A stretch of 45,502 bases of DNA from Zopfochytrium polystomum (lineage: Eukaryota; Chytridiomycota; Chytridiomycetes; Chytridiales; Chytridiaceae), in the NCBI GenBank assembly GCA_025765615.1, contig JAIVFJ010000410.1:1-45502 (forward strand). The letters run 5' to 3'. Positions 30,953-42,059 of this stretch are shown piece by piece; position 1 is the first letter of the stretch; every line of letters begins with the position of its first letter. Below the pieces are notes generated by a model that saw only the letters and a list, made by a program, of their open reading frames with translations, did not search any database and had not been told where the DNA came from. The position numbers and the translations under genes are program-made.

Positions 30953-33704
30953 CTATTTCGGTTGTCGAGTCAATAGCAGACCCAGATTCCTCTGAGCATG
31001 TACATCTCCTTGCTCTGCAGCTTTCCGGAACCAACGCTCAGCCTCTGATAAATCCATTTGGACGCCTTCGCCCTTGCAGTACAGAACACCCAGGTTGTGC
31101 TGACCAACTGCATTCCCCTGGTCGGCTGACTTCTGGAACCAGGCTGCTGCCAGTGTGGGATCCTTTGGAACGCCTTGGCCAAAGAGGTACAGCGTGCCCA
31201 GCTCGCTCTGACCTGCTGGATTCCCTTGCTCAGCCGCGTTCCGGAACAATCGCGCTGCCTCCACAGGATCCTGGGGAACGCCATCACCGTCGCGGTACAG
31301 AATGCCCAGCTCAGTCAGAGCTGATGAATATCCATTGTCAGCTGCTTGGCGGAACCAGCGTGCTGCCTCCGAAGGGTCCTTTGAGACACCTGTGCCATCG
31401 CGGTACAGCAGGCCGAGGTTGTACTGGGAAACTGCGAACCCTTGGCTAGCTGCTTTCGTTAACCAGTGCGCTGCTTCGGTAAGATTCTTTGGAACGCCGT
31501 TGCCTTGTTGGTACAGCATGCCCAAGTTGTTCTGAGCAAGTGCATTCCTCTGCTCTGCTGATTTCTGGAACCAGAATGCCGCCTGTGTGGGGTCCTTGTA
31601 AATGCCTTGGCCTTGGAGGTACAGCCAGCCCAGCTCATTTTGACTCTGGGCATCCCCCTGCATAGCTGCTTTCCGAAATGAGTCCGCCGCTTCTGTCAGG
31701 TTCCTTGGAACTTCCAGTTCATTATGACTTCCAATAGAAGACATTGGCAGATCGTCAGCCAGTGAAGACAAAGATTCTTCACTGTAATATACGTCAAACT
31801 GGGTCTAAATGTTGCGAAGACAGGAAATAAGAGAAGGCACCAGTTCATTCCTGCTCACGCTCACACTCGACTGACCTCTTCTTCACCCTGCGGTTCTGCA
31901 GCTGCCTTGACTGCTGCTCCAAACAAACAATTCAGACTGGGACCTCCAGCGTTTCCTGTTGCATTGTTCCTGTCCAAAGCGATCTGATCTGTGCTGAGAA
32001 CCGTACCGCCACTGCTGTCCTCGGCTTCTTCATAACCAAGCAATCTGCCCAAGTCCTTGGAGACTTTCTCAAAATCTGGTCGATCATTGGGGGAATCTGC
32101 CCAGCATCGCTCGAAAATTGAGCGGAGCTGAGGACCGTAAGGGCTGTACGCATTGGCATGGAAGCAAGTCTCGTCCATGTTGGCAAAGACAACTGCACGG
32201 AAGTCCTTGTCTCGGCATAGACTTGGCTCAAAGCTGTTTTTTTGGAGATATTCGAAGGTGAATCCGTATACTCCTCGCCAGGACCACAGGATGATCTCAG
32301 TCAGAAGCACTGCAAAGGAGAAGACGTCTGACTTGGGTGTCATCTGGCAATTAAAAGTTCCACGTTGGATGAGTTAGCTTTGCAGAAGACTGGAAGTGTG
32401 AGAGTGAGAGCGTGAGAATTCAAGGGGAGAAGATTCAAAGGACGTAGTGAAAGGCAAACCGAAAAGGAGGGATAATATCATAAAACTATAACCAGTAGGG
32501 TGCGAGGATTTCCGCATTCTCACCATTGGCTTCCACGCCTGCCGCTCTGGGGCCTTCCAAAACCGCGAGCCCTGCCGGTCGATGGATGCAATGACTGTGA
32601 GTCCATCTTCCACCATTCTAGATAACCCAAAGTCCGAAATTTTCGCGATAATTTCTGAGTTGGGACCAGCTTGAGTCATGAGAACGTTGAGGCTCTTGAG
32701 GTCATGGTGGTGAATTTTCTGGTGGTGGAGGAATCTCATTCCCAATGATACTTGGTGCAAGAAGGTAACTCTTGTCCAGACGGCCACGGGTTCCATCTTG
32801 CGAGACGTCTCTTTGATGTATTCGTGCAGGGAGCCCAGGTCTGCATACTGGGGGTTGTGCCAAAGGTTCCGAGTGGGGCATTGGTTAGAGCTTGAAGAAG
32901 TTGAAACTGTGGAGAATTACAGAGACCAGAACTCCACCCATTATTTACCTCCATCACCAGCTTCAAGGAACCACCTTCAACCACGTATCCATGGAACGCA
33001 ATAACAAATGGAGAGAGCCCTTGGGACACACTCTTCATCATAACGAGGGCCTCACGCAACAATTTTTCCCGCTTCGATCCTTCATTTCTCGCAAAGGGTA
33101 TCACCTTGATGGCGACTCTTGTGTACCGTTGGAATGTACCTTGAAAGACTTGACCAAATGAACCAGAGCCAATGGGCTTATTAGGATCATATTTGATTTC
33201 GTTGGGTTTGAAGAGGGGCTGTTGGCAGTAAAAAAACAAAAAAGAGAGTCCCATGTGAGCGAGCAACCAAGTGCAACAAGCACGTAAGTGGCAGTAGTCA
33301 CGAACCATGACGTCATCGGTGGCTGGATTCGTAGGCTCTGCAGTCTGGACTGGTGGCGACTCCGAAGTGACGAACTGCATCGGCTCTATTGCCGCGTTTT
33401 GCGAGGGGTGGGGGAGTGGGGCGCATTGGCGTCAGGGAGAAAGGGGTGGAGAGACCGTATGTATGCGAGTGTGTGTGTGTGTGTGTCTGAGTGAGTGGTG
33501 GGTTGTGGGGTTACAACGCAACAGTCAATACGCACCTTTTCCTTTCGGTGGCGGGCTCCTCTCGCGATGGACAACCTCCACGGGAGTGTCCGGCGTCGGC
33601 GGTAGAGACCCTAGGCGGGGCTTCGCGTGGGGTGGTGCGTCCGTCGTGGTCGACGGCGAGTTGACGACGGCGCCATCCACCTGCTTGCGCAGCCGCCCTC
33701 CCAT
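30953..33704 (-). CDS. TKL-type protein kinase with C-terminal Sel1 repeats
   Basis: Six exons on the minus strand: 33704-33536, 33385-33306, 33218-32949, 32847-32524, 32343-31876, 31804-30953 (720 aa). All junctions are GT-AG with consistent phase. The start MGGRLRKQVDG offers a possible N-myristoylation Gly2. The kinase domain (about residues 95-400) has IGSGSFGQVF, VAIK (Lys121), HHDLKSLN (Asp222, Asn227; HRD is HHD), SDFGLSR (Asp245), KAPE, SDVFSFAVLLTEI and RCWADSPNDRPDF. These are TKL features with all catalytic residues kept. A linker leads to six full and two partial 36-residue Sel1 repeats (NLGLLYRDGTGVSKDPSEAA type, residues about 470-718), a solenoid for protein binding. The kinase-Sel1 arrangement is known from lineage-expanded signalling families in some early fungi and amoebae. 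It appears intact, unlike its neighbours. Confidence 0.9.
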
Positions 33705-33964
33705 TATCGATCAACGCAATCAAGTGCAACTTCTTTTTAACAGCAAAGTCAATCCCTGTCGTCATGTCTGAATGGGCATTTATAGTCAACAGAACAGATA
33801 TCAAATTTGTCAAATCCGTTGACAAAATGTGGTCACGAGTCTCCTGGCTGATGGTGGTTCGCGGTTACCAGGTTTGTGAGGAGTCTGACTTTACCCTTTT
33901 CGGCCAAGACTCTCCTCGGACAAAAGAAACTGAAAGTTGGATGTTCCCCAGTATGCCCTGCATG

Positions 33965-35155
33965 CTAAATGATGTAATACAAGTGGTTCCGTCCGTGGCC
34001 GCTTTCCTCGCCTCCCGCGAAACCAACCATAACTCGCCAGCCGCCGTCCAAATCCTCCAGCTCGCGCTTCGCGAACGCGTTCCCTTGCCCCGCCGACTTG
34101 CCAAACCGCTTCCGAGCCTCCAGCAGGTCTTTTGCATCCCCCTCGCCAGAGGGATACAGCAACCCCAGAGTGTTCTGCGCATTCGACGAGGTTCGTTTTC
34201 GTAGCAGCTGATTTCGGCGAACGCGTACTGGGCGTACGCCCACCCGTCCTCGGCGCGGCCGTGGATCCACTCCGCGCTCTTGCGCAGAATGCGCCTCGTG
34301 CCAGGGTTGACGGCCTCGCACGGTTTGAGCTCGCGTTCGACTTTGTCGCGCGTCTGTTCGTCAAAGCGGTTCAGCTGGTCCGCGGCGTCGACCGCGTTCT
34401 GTGGGAAGCCTTCGCTGAGCGCGAGCATGACGGCGTAGTGGAGGACGGAGAAGTAGGTGGCGTGCTGGTTGTGTGCGGCCGTCTCGATTCAGAAGGCGGC
34501 GCGGGAGAGGTCGCGGGACGTGCCGATACCAAAGTGGTGGCGCAACGCGAGGATGTGCTGGGCGGGCCGGGTTGCCTCCAGCGGCGCTCATTGTCAACTC
34601 TTTGATGATTGGATCTACTGACTGGGGCTCGGGACTCGTAGCGAGGACATGAGGGGAGGCGATTGGATTGACGGGTGCAGTTGCCGAAGGCTCGTCGCGG
34701 GTTTGTGCCAGCATACGTCTGATTCGTACGCTCTGCTCTTCTCGTTTCCCCAAACGTCGCTGCCGAGGTCGATGTCTGATTGGTGGTTGGGAAAGTAACG
34801 AGAAAGGGAATCAGAAACGACGGAGAACAAAGTGAGCAGTGATGGGAGCCTCGCAGATCTGGCCGGCCGTGACAAAGGCGGCAACGCTGGTCTCCACTCT
34901 CGGGGAAGGAACGGATTTCGGTGCTCGTTGCCAAACTTGACCTCTTGTTTGCAGACGTGCGAGTCCACAATCCTTGGAGATGCAGGGGATGATGACGCGG
35001 GAGCGGAGGATGCCGTCGACGATGGACTCGTTCAGCGCGGCGCCCATGTTGGTCCTGTCGAGGCAAATTTTGAAGCCGTTCCGCCCGCTCCACGTCGTCG
35101 GCAACGCTGAGGGCCATGGCCTTGCTCGCCCAGCAGTAGCTGATCATGGCCTGGG
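33965..35155 (-). pseudogene. TIR-Sel1 gene relic
   Basis: On the minus strand from 35155 (acceptor-like CCCCCAG) a TIR domain opens with MISYCWASKAMALSVADDVE. After one extra base it continues GFKICLDRTNMG...SIVDGILRSRVIIPCISKDC. After another shift it reads CKQEVKFGNEHRNPFLP, with a conserved Cys/Glu as in SARM-like TIRs, then VETSVAAFVTAGQI in a third frame. Further left come a Pro/Ser linker and degraded Sel1-like repeats: AEDGWAYAQYAFAEIS, and AQNTLGLLYPSGEGDAKD at about 34180-34130, ending HLYYII at 33965. At least three frameshifts are needed to read it, so it is called a pseudogene; missed small introns could explain some of them. The TIR-Sel1 pairing echoes the adjacent kinase-Sel1 gene. 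Confidence 0.65.
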
Positions 35156-35292
35156 GGTCGGTAGAACAGAGTGGTTGGAAGGAGAGGTGGGGAGGGAGCG
35201 AAAGTGGGTCAGTTTTTGGAGTAGGGGGGAGCGGGTGGGGCCAAAACCGGAGAGACGGAAGAACGGGGGGCCGTACGTCAAAGCCATGCGCC

Positions 35293-35430
35293 GAAGCGGA
35301 GTCGGCGAATGATGCGGGAGATCTTGCTGAGGCAGCAGTCCGGTTCAAGAAAGCAGCCGAGAATGGGCATGCTCAGTCTCAGGCCAATCTCGGCCTGCTG
35401 TACAAACGCGGCCACCAAGGGACCAGACAG
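35293..35430 (+). pseudogene. Single Sel1-repeat fragment on the opposite strand
   Basis: The + strand reads AGDLAEAAVRFKKAAENGHA followed by SQANLGLLYKRGHQG, a clean Sel1 repeat. It faces away from the TIR-Sel1 relic that starts about 140 bp to its left. No start or further repeats are present, so it is a displaced fragment. Confidence 0.65.
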
Positions 35431-35594
35431 TTTGTCACTGATGTCAAAGTTATTTTCAATTTGCTGCAGGCAAGCATGCTGGAATAGGCAATTATCCATT
35501 GTAACAAACAGATGTTGCCGATTGGTAACAGCAACAGAGATAATCGATGGTAAGAGTCAAGTAGTGCCTCAACAGGCTCGAAAGAAGGAGACCC

Positions 35595-35655
35595 CAAACC
35601 TGCCCCCAAACCTGCCCCTAAACCTGCTGCCAAACCTGCCCCAAAAACTGCCTCA
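35595..35655 (+). repeat. Short tandem repeat of CCTGCCCCAAAA-type units
   Basis: About five degenerate 12-bp units (AACCTGCCCCTA-like), just before the LINE. Confidence 0.7.
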
Positions 35656-35745
35656 AAAACCAGGAACACTGCCTCAACTTGACCAATATTCTTATTCATT
35701 CTTTTGTGAAAGCCCCTTTGCTACTGATATCACTCTTATTTCTTC

Positions 35746-35773
35746 AAAAAAAAAAAAAAAAAAAAAAAAAAAC
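35746..35773 (+). repeat. Poly(A) tract (about 27-28 nt)
   Basis: Uninterrupted A run about 40 bp before the first LINE reading frame. It could be the tail of another retroposed sequence next to which this LINE landed. Confidence 0.85.
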
Positions 35774-35815
35774 AGAGACATTATTAGCAGGACTTCCTGC
35801 ACCCCTTAGTCAACT

Positions 35816-38800
35816 ATGTCAACTAGCCCTGTGTCTAGCACACCACCCCCAACACCACCACCCCTCCCTCGCTTTGCAACTTGGAACATCCGTCGTGCCT
35901 TCCCCACCAAGGCTGCATCTATCTTCCACTGGCTCGATCACACCAAAACCACCATCCTTGCCATTCAAGAAACTGGCTGCTCTGACACAGAGGCCACCAC
36001 TCCATTCGTCACATCACTAGGAATTACAAAGGTTTCTTCATATCCTCCACACCCTCCTGTCACGCTGGCGTTGGTGTCATCATTTCATCTTCCCTGGCAC
36101 CACACATCACTGACGTCTCCCACTTTGGAACTCGTGCCATTGCCCTCACCTTATCTTTTGCTCGACGCTCCATCCTCCTGCGAAATATTTACTGGCCTGC
36201 TGACCCCCAATCTGAGGAACTCCCTGACTTGCAAAAATGGTGCAACTCTCTTGCCTCATCTGACTCCACCTCACCCCACCAAGCCTACTGGTTTGGTGAC
36301 TGGAATGCCATCACTGACCCCCTTGACCACTCCACCAGAGCCCCCACACCTACTTCCCGCCATGGGTTCCTCCCCACCCTCTCCCTGAAAGGCTTTGTTG
36401 ATTCCTTTCAACACCTGCACCCAGACTTACCCTCTTACACACACACTGCTGGCTCCTACTCCTCTTGTTTGGACACCATTTGGCTCTCACCACCTGCTCT
36501 TGACTACGTCACTGAAGCTAACATTTCTTCTCCACTTGAAGAGCCCCATTTCACTGACACTTTAGACCACCTCCTCTTCAACATAATTCTTGCTTCCTCC
36601 CCCTTCCACACTTTTCCCTTCTCCCCTCTGCGCCGGCAGGTCATCAAACCCCTGGAAGCTTCAGAGGAGCAACTCGACAATTACACTTCAGCCGTCTCAG
36701 TTGAGCTTGCCCCCCTCTCAGCAGCCCTTGCAGCCTTGGACAGCATTCTTCTCCCCTCTGAGCTTGAGTTCCTCCATTCTCCATCCCTACCCTTTCAATA
36801 CCCCTCCCCAGAACGTGCATCACTCCTCGTCAGCCACCTTGACACACTCTCCACATCATTTCACGAGTTACTGCTTCGGCTTGGCAAAAAGTTCCTTCCT
36901 CACAAGGGAACCTCCTCAGCAGCGCCAAAGATAGATTGCCGTGCCAAACCATTCCTTGTTGCACGTTGGAAAGTAGAGAAACTGTGGGCACTTGCCAAAG
37001 ACCCTGCGCGTGATCTGGCTAACATCTTCCCTTCCATTCCTTTGACCCCATCTGAGTGGGGCGCAGATCAGTCTTACTCCTTCTTGTCCCACATCCACTC
37101 TCAGTACAAAGCCTGCTTCTTTGACACAACTGACTATCGTGATGTTTTACTCCCCGCCCTCAACCGCCATCGCCAGGCCATCTACCATGCCCAACGCCAG
37201 GCAGCAGAAAAGCACAAAATGGAGGACATTGCCACAGCTCTCACACATAGACACGACCTTTTCTCTTCTGGCAAGATAAAGACTGTCCTCAACAACATCC
37301 TCAACCGCACGCGCAGCAACTCTAGCATCGACCACATTCGCTATACTACTGCCGAAGGTCCCTCAATCACCCACAATCCTGACCTTGTCCCTGGTATCTG
37401 CCAACAACAGGTTGAACACTGGTTTCGCCCTCGTACCCTCACTCCCTTCCCACCATCCTCTCCATTTCACTCTGAGATGCAACCCCGTCCCCACATCCCC
37501 CCAGATCTTTTCTCCAAGGTTATGCTGCCCCCTTCTGCCAACGATGTCAAAAACGCTCTCACATCTCTTGCCTCAAACAAAGCCCCTGGCCCCTCCCAAA
37601 TCTCCAGAGAGCTTCTCCTCGCAGCTGGTCCTGATGCTCTTGCATTCTTCTCCTCCCTCATCATTCGCTCTTTTCTCTTCCTTGACATCCCAGACTCTTG
37701 GGCATCTTCCTCCATCTTCCCCATACCCAAGAAAGCTGCGTGGGGTGGTGACATCACTAACCTCCGTCCAATCAGCCTCTGCGAACTTGCTACCAAAGTT
37801 GTTCAATCCATCCGTCTTTCTCGTATCTCTTCCATCCTCTCTTCTCACAATGTACTCCTTGGTCGAAACTTCTCTGCCCTACCTGGCTCTTCTCCTGACC
37901 CGCCTCTCCACCTCATACGCTACGCCCTTGACCTTGCCCATTCCACTAAACAGCCCTTATACCTTCTCCTCAACGACATTAAGAAAGCTTTTGACAGTGC
38001 CCCTGTTGCTGGCCTCATTGCCTCCTGGGAACGTATTCACCTCCCCTCTTCTTATGTTCGCATGCGTGTCAATTCCCAACGTCGTTTTCGTTCCTCTGTC
38101 ATCACAGCTTTTGGCCCATCCCCTTCCTTCCCCATTGGCACTATGATTCAGCAAGGCTCCCTTGAGGGACCCCTTGATTGGCGTATCTTTTGGGACCCTG
38201 TTCTTTGCGTTCTTGATCGCTGTACCACCGGTTTCATTTTCTCAGTTCCCACCCCTCGTAACTTCCCTGTCCAATTCTTCAACCCCCCACCCCCTGTCTC
38301 TGTTACTGGCTTTGCCCTTGTCGACGACACCAACACCCTCTCCAGCACCCTGGAGGATCTGCAGCTTCAGGCTGACCTCCTCTTTGAGTACCAGTCACAT
38401 AACGACATCGAGTCTAACACCAAGAAAATCTTCATCTCCGCCGTCAACACCCCGCAATCAGCACCTACCACCATCAACTGGGGCACCACAGTCCTTCCCA
38501 TCCACCCGCCAAACACCACCTTTCGACACCTAGGCAACTACTTCACAGCAGACGGTATGAGCTCAGCAGCACAGCAGCAAATCCTTTCCACCACCACCAA
38601 TTTCCTCGACATTATCAAACACAAAAAGATGGGTGACAAAATTGCTTCTTACCTCATCCGTAACGTTCTCCTCCCACGTGTCCGCTTTCTGTGGAAAACT
38701 GCCATTCTCCCCCGTACTTTCCTCAACAACCTCACCACACTCTGTCGCAAAACCTTCAAACGCCTGGTTGGCTACTGCACCTCTTTTCCCAACGCCCTCC

Positions 38801-41793
38801 TCCATCACCCCATGACCCATAACTTCCCTGACTTTTACAATGAATACTGCTCTGACATGATTGTTGACCTCAACTCTCGCTTGAACTCCCCCTCTCTCAT
38901 TGGCCACATAAGCCGTATCATGATGCACCGCCTACAACTTGACCTGGCCTCTGGAGCTCCAGTTTTCTCACATCCCTTACCCTTGTCCCATAAAAAAAAA
39001 CACTTCACCAAGTCTCTCATTCCCCTCCTTTTTAACCAACAAACATCCTTCCAATACTCTGGTCCACCCCTATTTTCTGTTCATGCTCACTCCATCAACT
39101 CATTAGTTCCTTGGCATATTTTTCTCAAAGTGCTTCCCACTCTCCGTTCACACTCAGTCTTCTTTTTTGAACAACTTTTTGACCTCCGCCTCACCAGTCC
39201 TTCTTACAAAGACAGCTCTCTCCCTGACAAACTCTGTGAAGTGTACCACATCATTAAGACCTTTATTTTTGCTGCTCCCACCTTTGGCTCTCTAGTCTTT
39301 TACCACAGCCCTCCTGATGGTCCTCTTTACAATCCCTTTTACCCATCTTCCTTGGATCCCCTTCACCATCCCCCCCTTGCTCGTGGCAGTATTTTCCGTC
39401 TGATGACCCCACCACAAGTGGAATTCTTCCGCATTGTTAACTGGACTCACACACTCCCAAACCCCCAACTCCTTTCTCATCACTACTCCAGGCTCCCTGA
39501 ACGCCTTCACCCTTCCTACCACAATTTCCACTTGGTTCAATGCCTTGGCTGCCCCATTGGCTCCCCCCCCATTCTCTTTACCCCTGCAGCAAGCACATCT
39601 CTCCCTACAATCCAACTTCCTTTGCACACTCCACCTACACAGTCCCCATCAGCAGCCGCACAACTGCTACTGCAACTCGACCCTCCCAGCCCATCTTCTT
39701 TGTTAACTCACCTTCCCCCACCACCGTTTTCACACCCACACCTTTCCCACTCCTCACCTCCCGCCACTCCACTTTCAATCCAGCTCCCTTCACGAATCCC
39801 TGCTTTCAACCAATGGACGTGCCCCTTCCTCCCTGCTGACCTTGCTCATACCCACCTATCCTTGACCTTTGACACTGATGGCTCCCTTCGCAAGGAGGGC
39901 TTCATGGCTGGCTCTGTTGTTTGCCTTGAGCTTAACTTTGAATTTTCTTTGCCCTCCCTCCACTCTCTGCCTCTTCCACAACTGCTGAAATTGCTGCTCT
40001 CCTTGCTGCCCTCACCATCACTGCAAAGCTTTCCCTGCCCCTCACTTTTCGACTTGACAATCTTGGAGTGGTTCACACCTTTGAGAAACTCTTTCCCTCA
40101 AACTCCTTTAGTCCCCATCCACACAGCGAGCTCAACACACCTCCTCTCTCTGATTCCCTCCATCGTCTTTTGCACACCACTTCCCACCCCACCCTTTGGG
40201 CATGTGTTGCAGCCACTCTACAGTCTTGGATTGGCCCCCCTCCACAAGTTTCCTGGGTTCGTGGACACAACGGCGACGCTGGCAACGAACGAGCAGACAA
40301 GCTGGCATCATCTGTACCCTTGACTTCCGACCCAACTTTGTTACCAATCCTCTCACAACAGATCCTCCCAGCCACCTGCCTTCATCTCAAATACCCCCAT
40401 CTTGGGCCAACTTCGACGACAACTGCGACTCCTCACAGGTCTCTCTCACCATTTTGCACTTCTGAACACCTCAGCCTTTGCCCACATCACCCACAACCCT
40501 GACCTAGTTCATTGGGAAGCCACATTTCTTGTTCTCCACTCTGGAATTAAACCCTCTTCCCTCTTTGGCACCCTCCCTGGCTCTGCTCGTCGCAAGTATC
40601 GACTTCAAATCCTCAGCAACACTTTGCCCACCCAAAAAGTTCTACACCAACGACACCCTCAAGTCTACCCTGATGGGCTCTGTCGTTGATGCCACCACGC
40701 TCTGGAAATCACAGAGCATGTCTGGCAATGCCCTGCAGCTGCTGACGCCATTGCCATGATTCGCAACACCCTTGCTGAAACTCGTTCCTCCTCTGTTCCT
40801 CCTGCACCTCATGGTCGCTCTCCTCCCCAAGCCCATCCCATTTACTGGCTCTCCCACCCTGAATTTCTCTTTGATCAATCTTGTATTAATTTTTCCTCCC
40901 TCCTTCGTGGCTTCATCCTTCATGACTCCTTATTCTCACATGATAACCCTGCTGCCTCAGTCCTTAAAACCCTTGTCACTGCTTTCCATCAGCTCCTTCT
41001 TGACACCCATTGACTTATTTGGATCCCCTGTTGCGACAACACTATCTCTTGGGAGAAGTCAAAGTCCATCAGGCCCTCTGACAAGTGCTCCAAGCTCCGC
41101 AGATCCCCTCCACCAAATTCCCAGGCCTCTCACCCTTGTTCCGCAGCCTCTCACTCACTGTCTTCTCCAACATCAACTCTTCCCTCCCTCCCACTCCATC
41201 ATCCCACAGAACTTGTAACAGCTCTTCACAACCCTCTCAACCTCGCTGCACCACATGTAGTCGCCGGCACTCCACTGACTCTTGCCCAGGCATCTGGCTT
41301 TTGCACACCAAGGCTTCTTCCAGATGGATTGACCACTACCTCAGCTGCATAAAACTTGTTGCAGGCATTATGTGGCTTCACCACACAATACAACTCCCCT
41401 CACGCCAACAAGCAAGAGCCACTCATCACCCATCTCCTGCTGAGCCCCCTGACGTTCACTGAGCCACTGTTGCCCTTCTCAATCTTGACATGGGCTGTTG
41501 CCTAATCTGACTTATCCCAACCCTCCAAACTTTCACAGATGCTCCCCTCTCTTACACTGACCTCCTTCAGACTCACTTCTCTATTTTCTTGATTCTGTGA
41601 TTTCCCCTTCTCCTTTGATCATTGTGGCTTTATGTGCGGTGGAGATGCCTGACGACCCTGTAAGTCCGTAGCGCATGGGGTGGGTTTGCTGAGGTGATAC
41701 CTGGACGTAGTCCATTACGGTTCACCGTTGATGGCTCTTTCTCTTCCTGTCCAGCCCCTCTGGGGCTGGAACAATAAAAAAAAAAAAAAAAAA
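35816..41793 (+). mobile_element. Degenerate non-LTR retrotransposon (LINE) with EN, RT, RNase H, zinc knuckle
   Basis: Sense-strand element of about 6 kb ending in poly(A) (41775-41793). An apurinic-type endonuclease opens at 35816 (RFATWNIRRAF, TILAIQETG), shifts frame near 36020, then goes on with YWFGDWNAITDPLD and SSCLDTIW. Reverse transcriptase follows (about 37500-38600): NKAPGPSQI, LRPISLCELATKVVQ, LLLNDIKKAFDS, QQGSLEGPLDW, and the catalytic box LVDDTN instead of the usual YADD. RNase H starts at TFDTDGSLRKEGFMAGS, shifts frame near 39960, and ends WVRGHNGDAGNERADKLAS (about 40255-40310). A C-terminal CCHC-like LCRRCHHALEITEHVWQC follows (about 40676-40730). The 3' non-coding part runs to the A tail. 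It is not autonomous in this state. EN-RT-RNase H order fits I/Tad-like fungal LINEs. Confidence 0.9.
36229..40323 (+). pseudogene. LINE polyprotein, central open frame (EN end - RT - RNase H start)
   Basis: A single open frame of about 1364 codons covering most of the LINE coding region. The endonuclease N-terminus lies in another frame upstream, and the RNase H C-terminus in another frame downstream (40068-40502). The long open RT part suggests fairly recent loss. The product would copy element RNA at a nicked target. Confidence 0.85.
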
Positions 41794-42059
41794 GAGAACC
41801 CAGCACATTCTTTGCTGGTGTGCCACCTTTTCACAGTTGCCTTTGGTCTGAGTGTGAGAGTCTTCTCTTTGTGTGTAGTAAGAGAGTTTCTTTGTGTTTC
41901 TTGGGCTTCTTAAGACTCCAAATACATTGTCCTGTCTAGTGACCCCTAGACATCTCCTTTTTCCCCTTTTTCACTTTTCAGGATTGGTACTTAGGTCATT
42001 TCTCTATTTGCCACCCATAGCCCAGGGTGAGGATTTAGAGAGCACAGTCTCACAGACAA

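Noticed and set aside
35816..36388. Independent 190-codon protein
   Set aside because: It is the endonuclease N-terminus of the LINE, separated from the rest by a frameshift near 36020.
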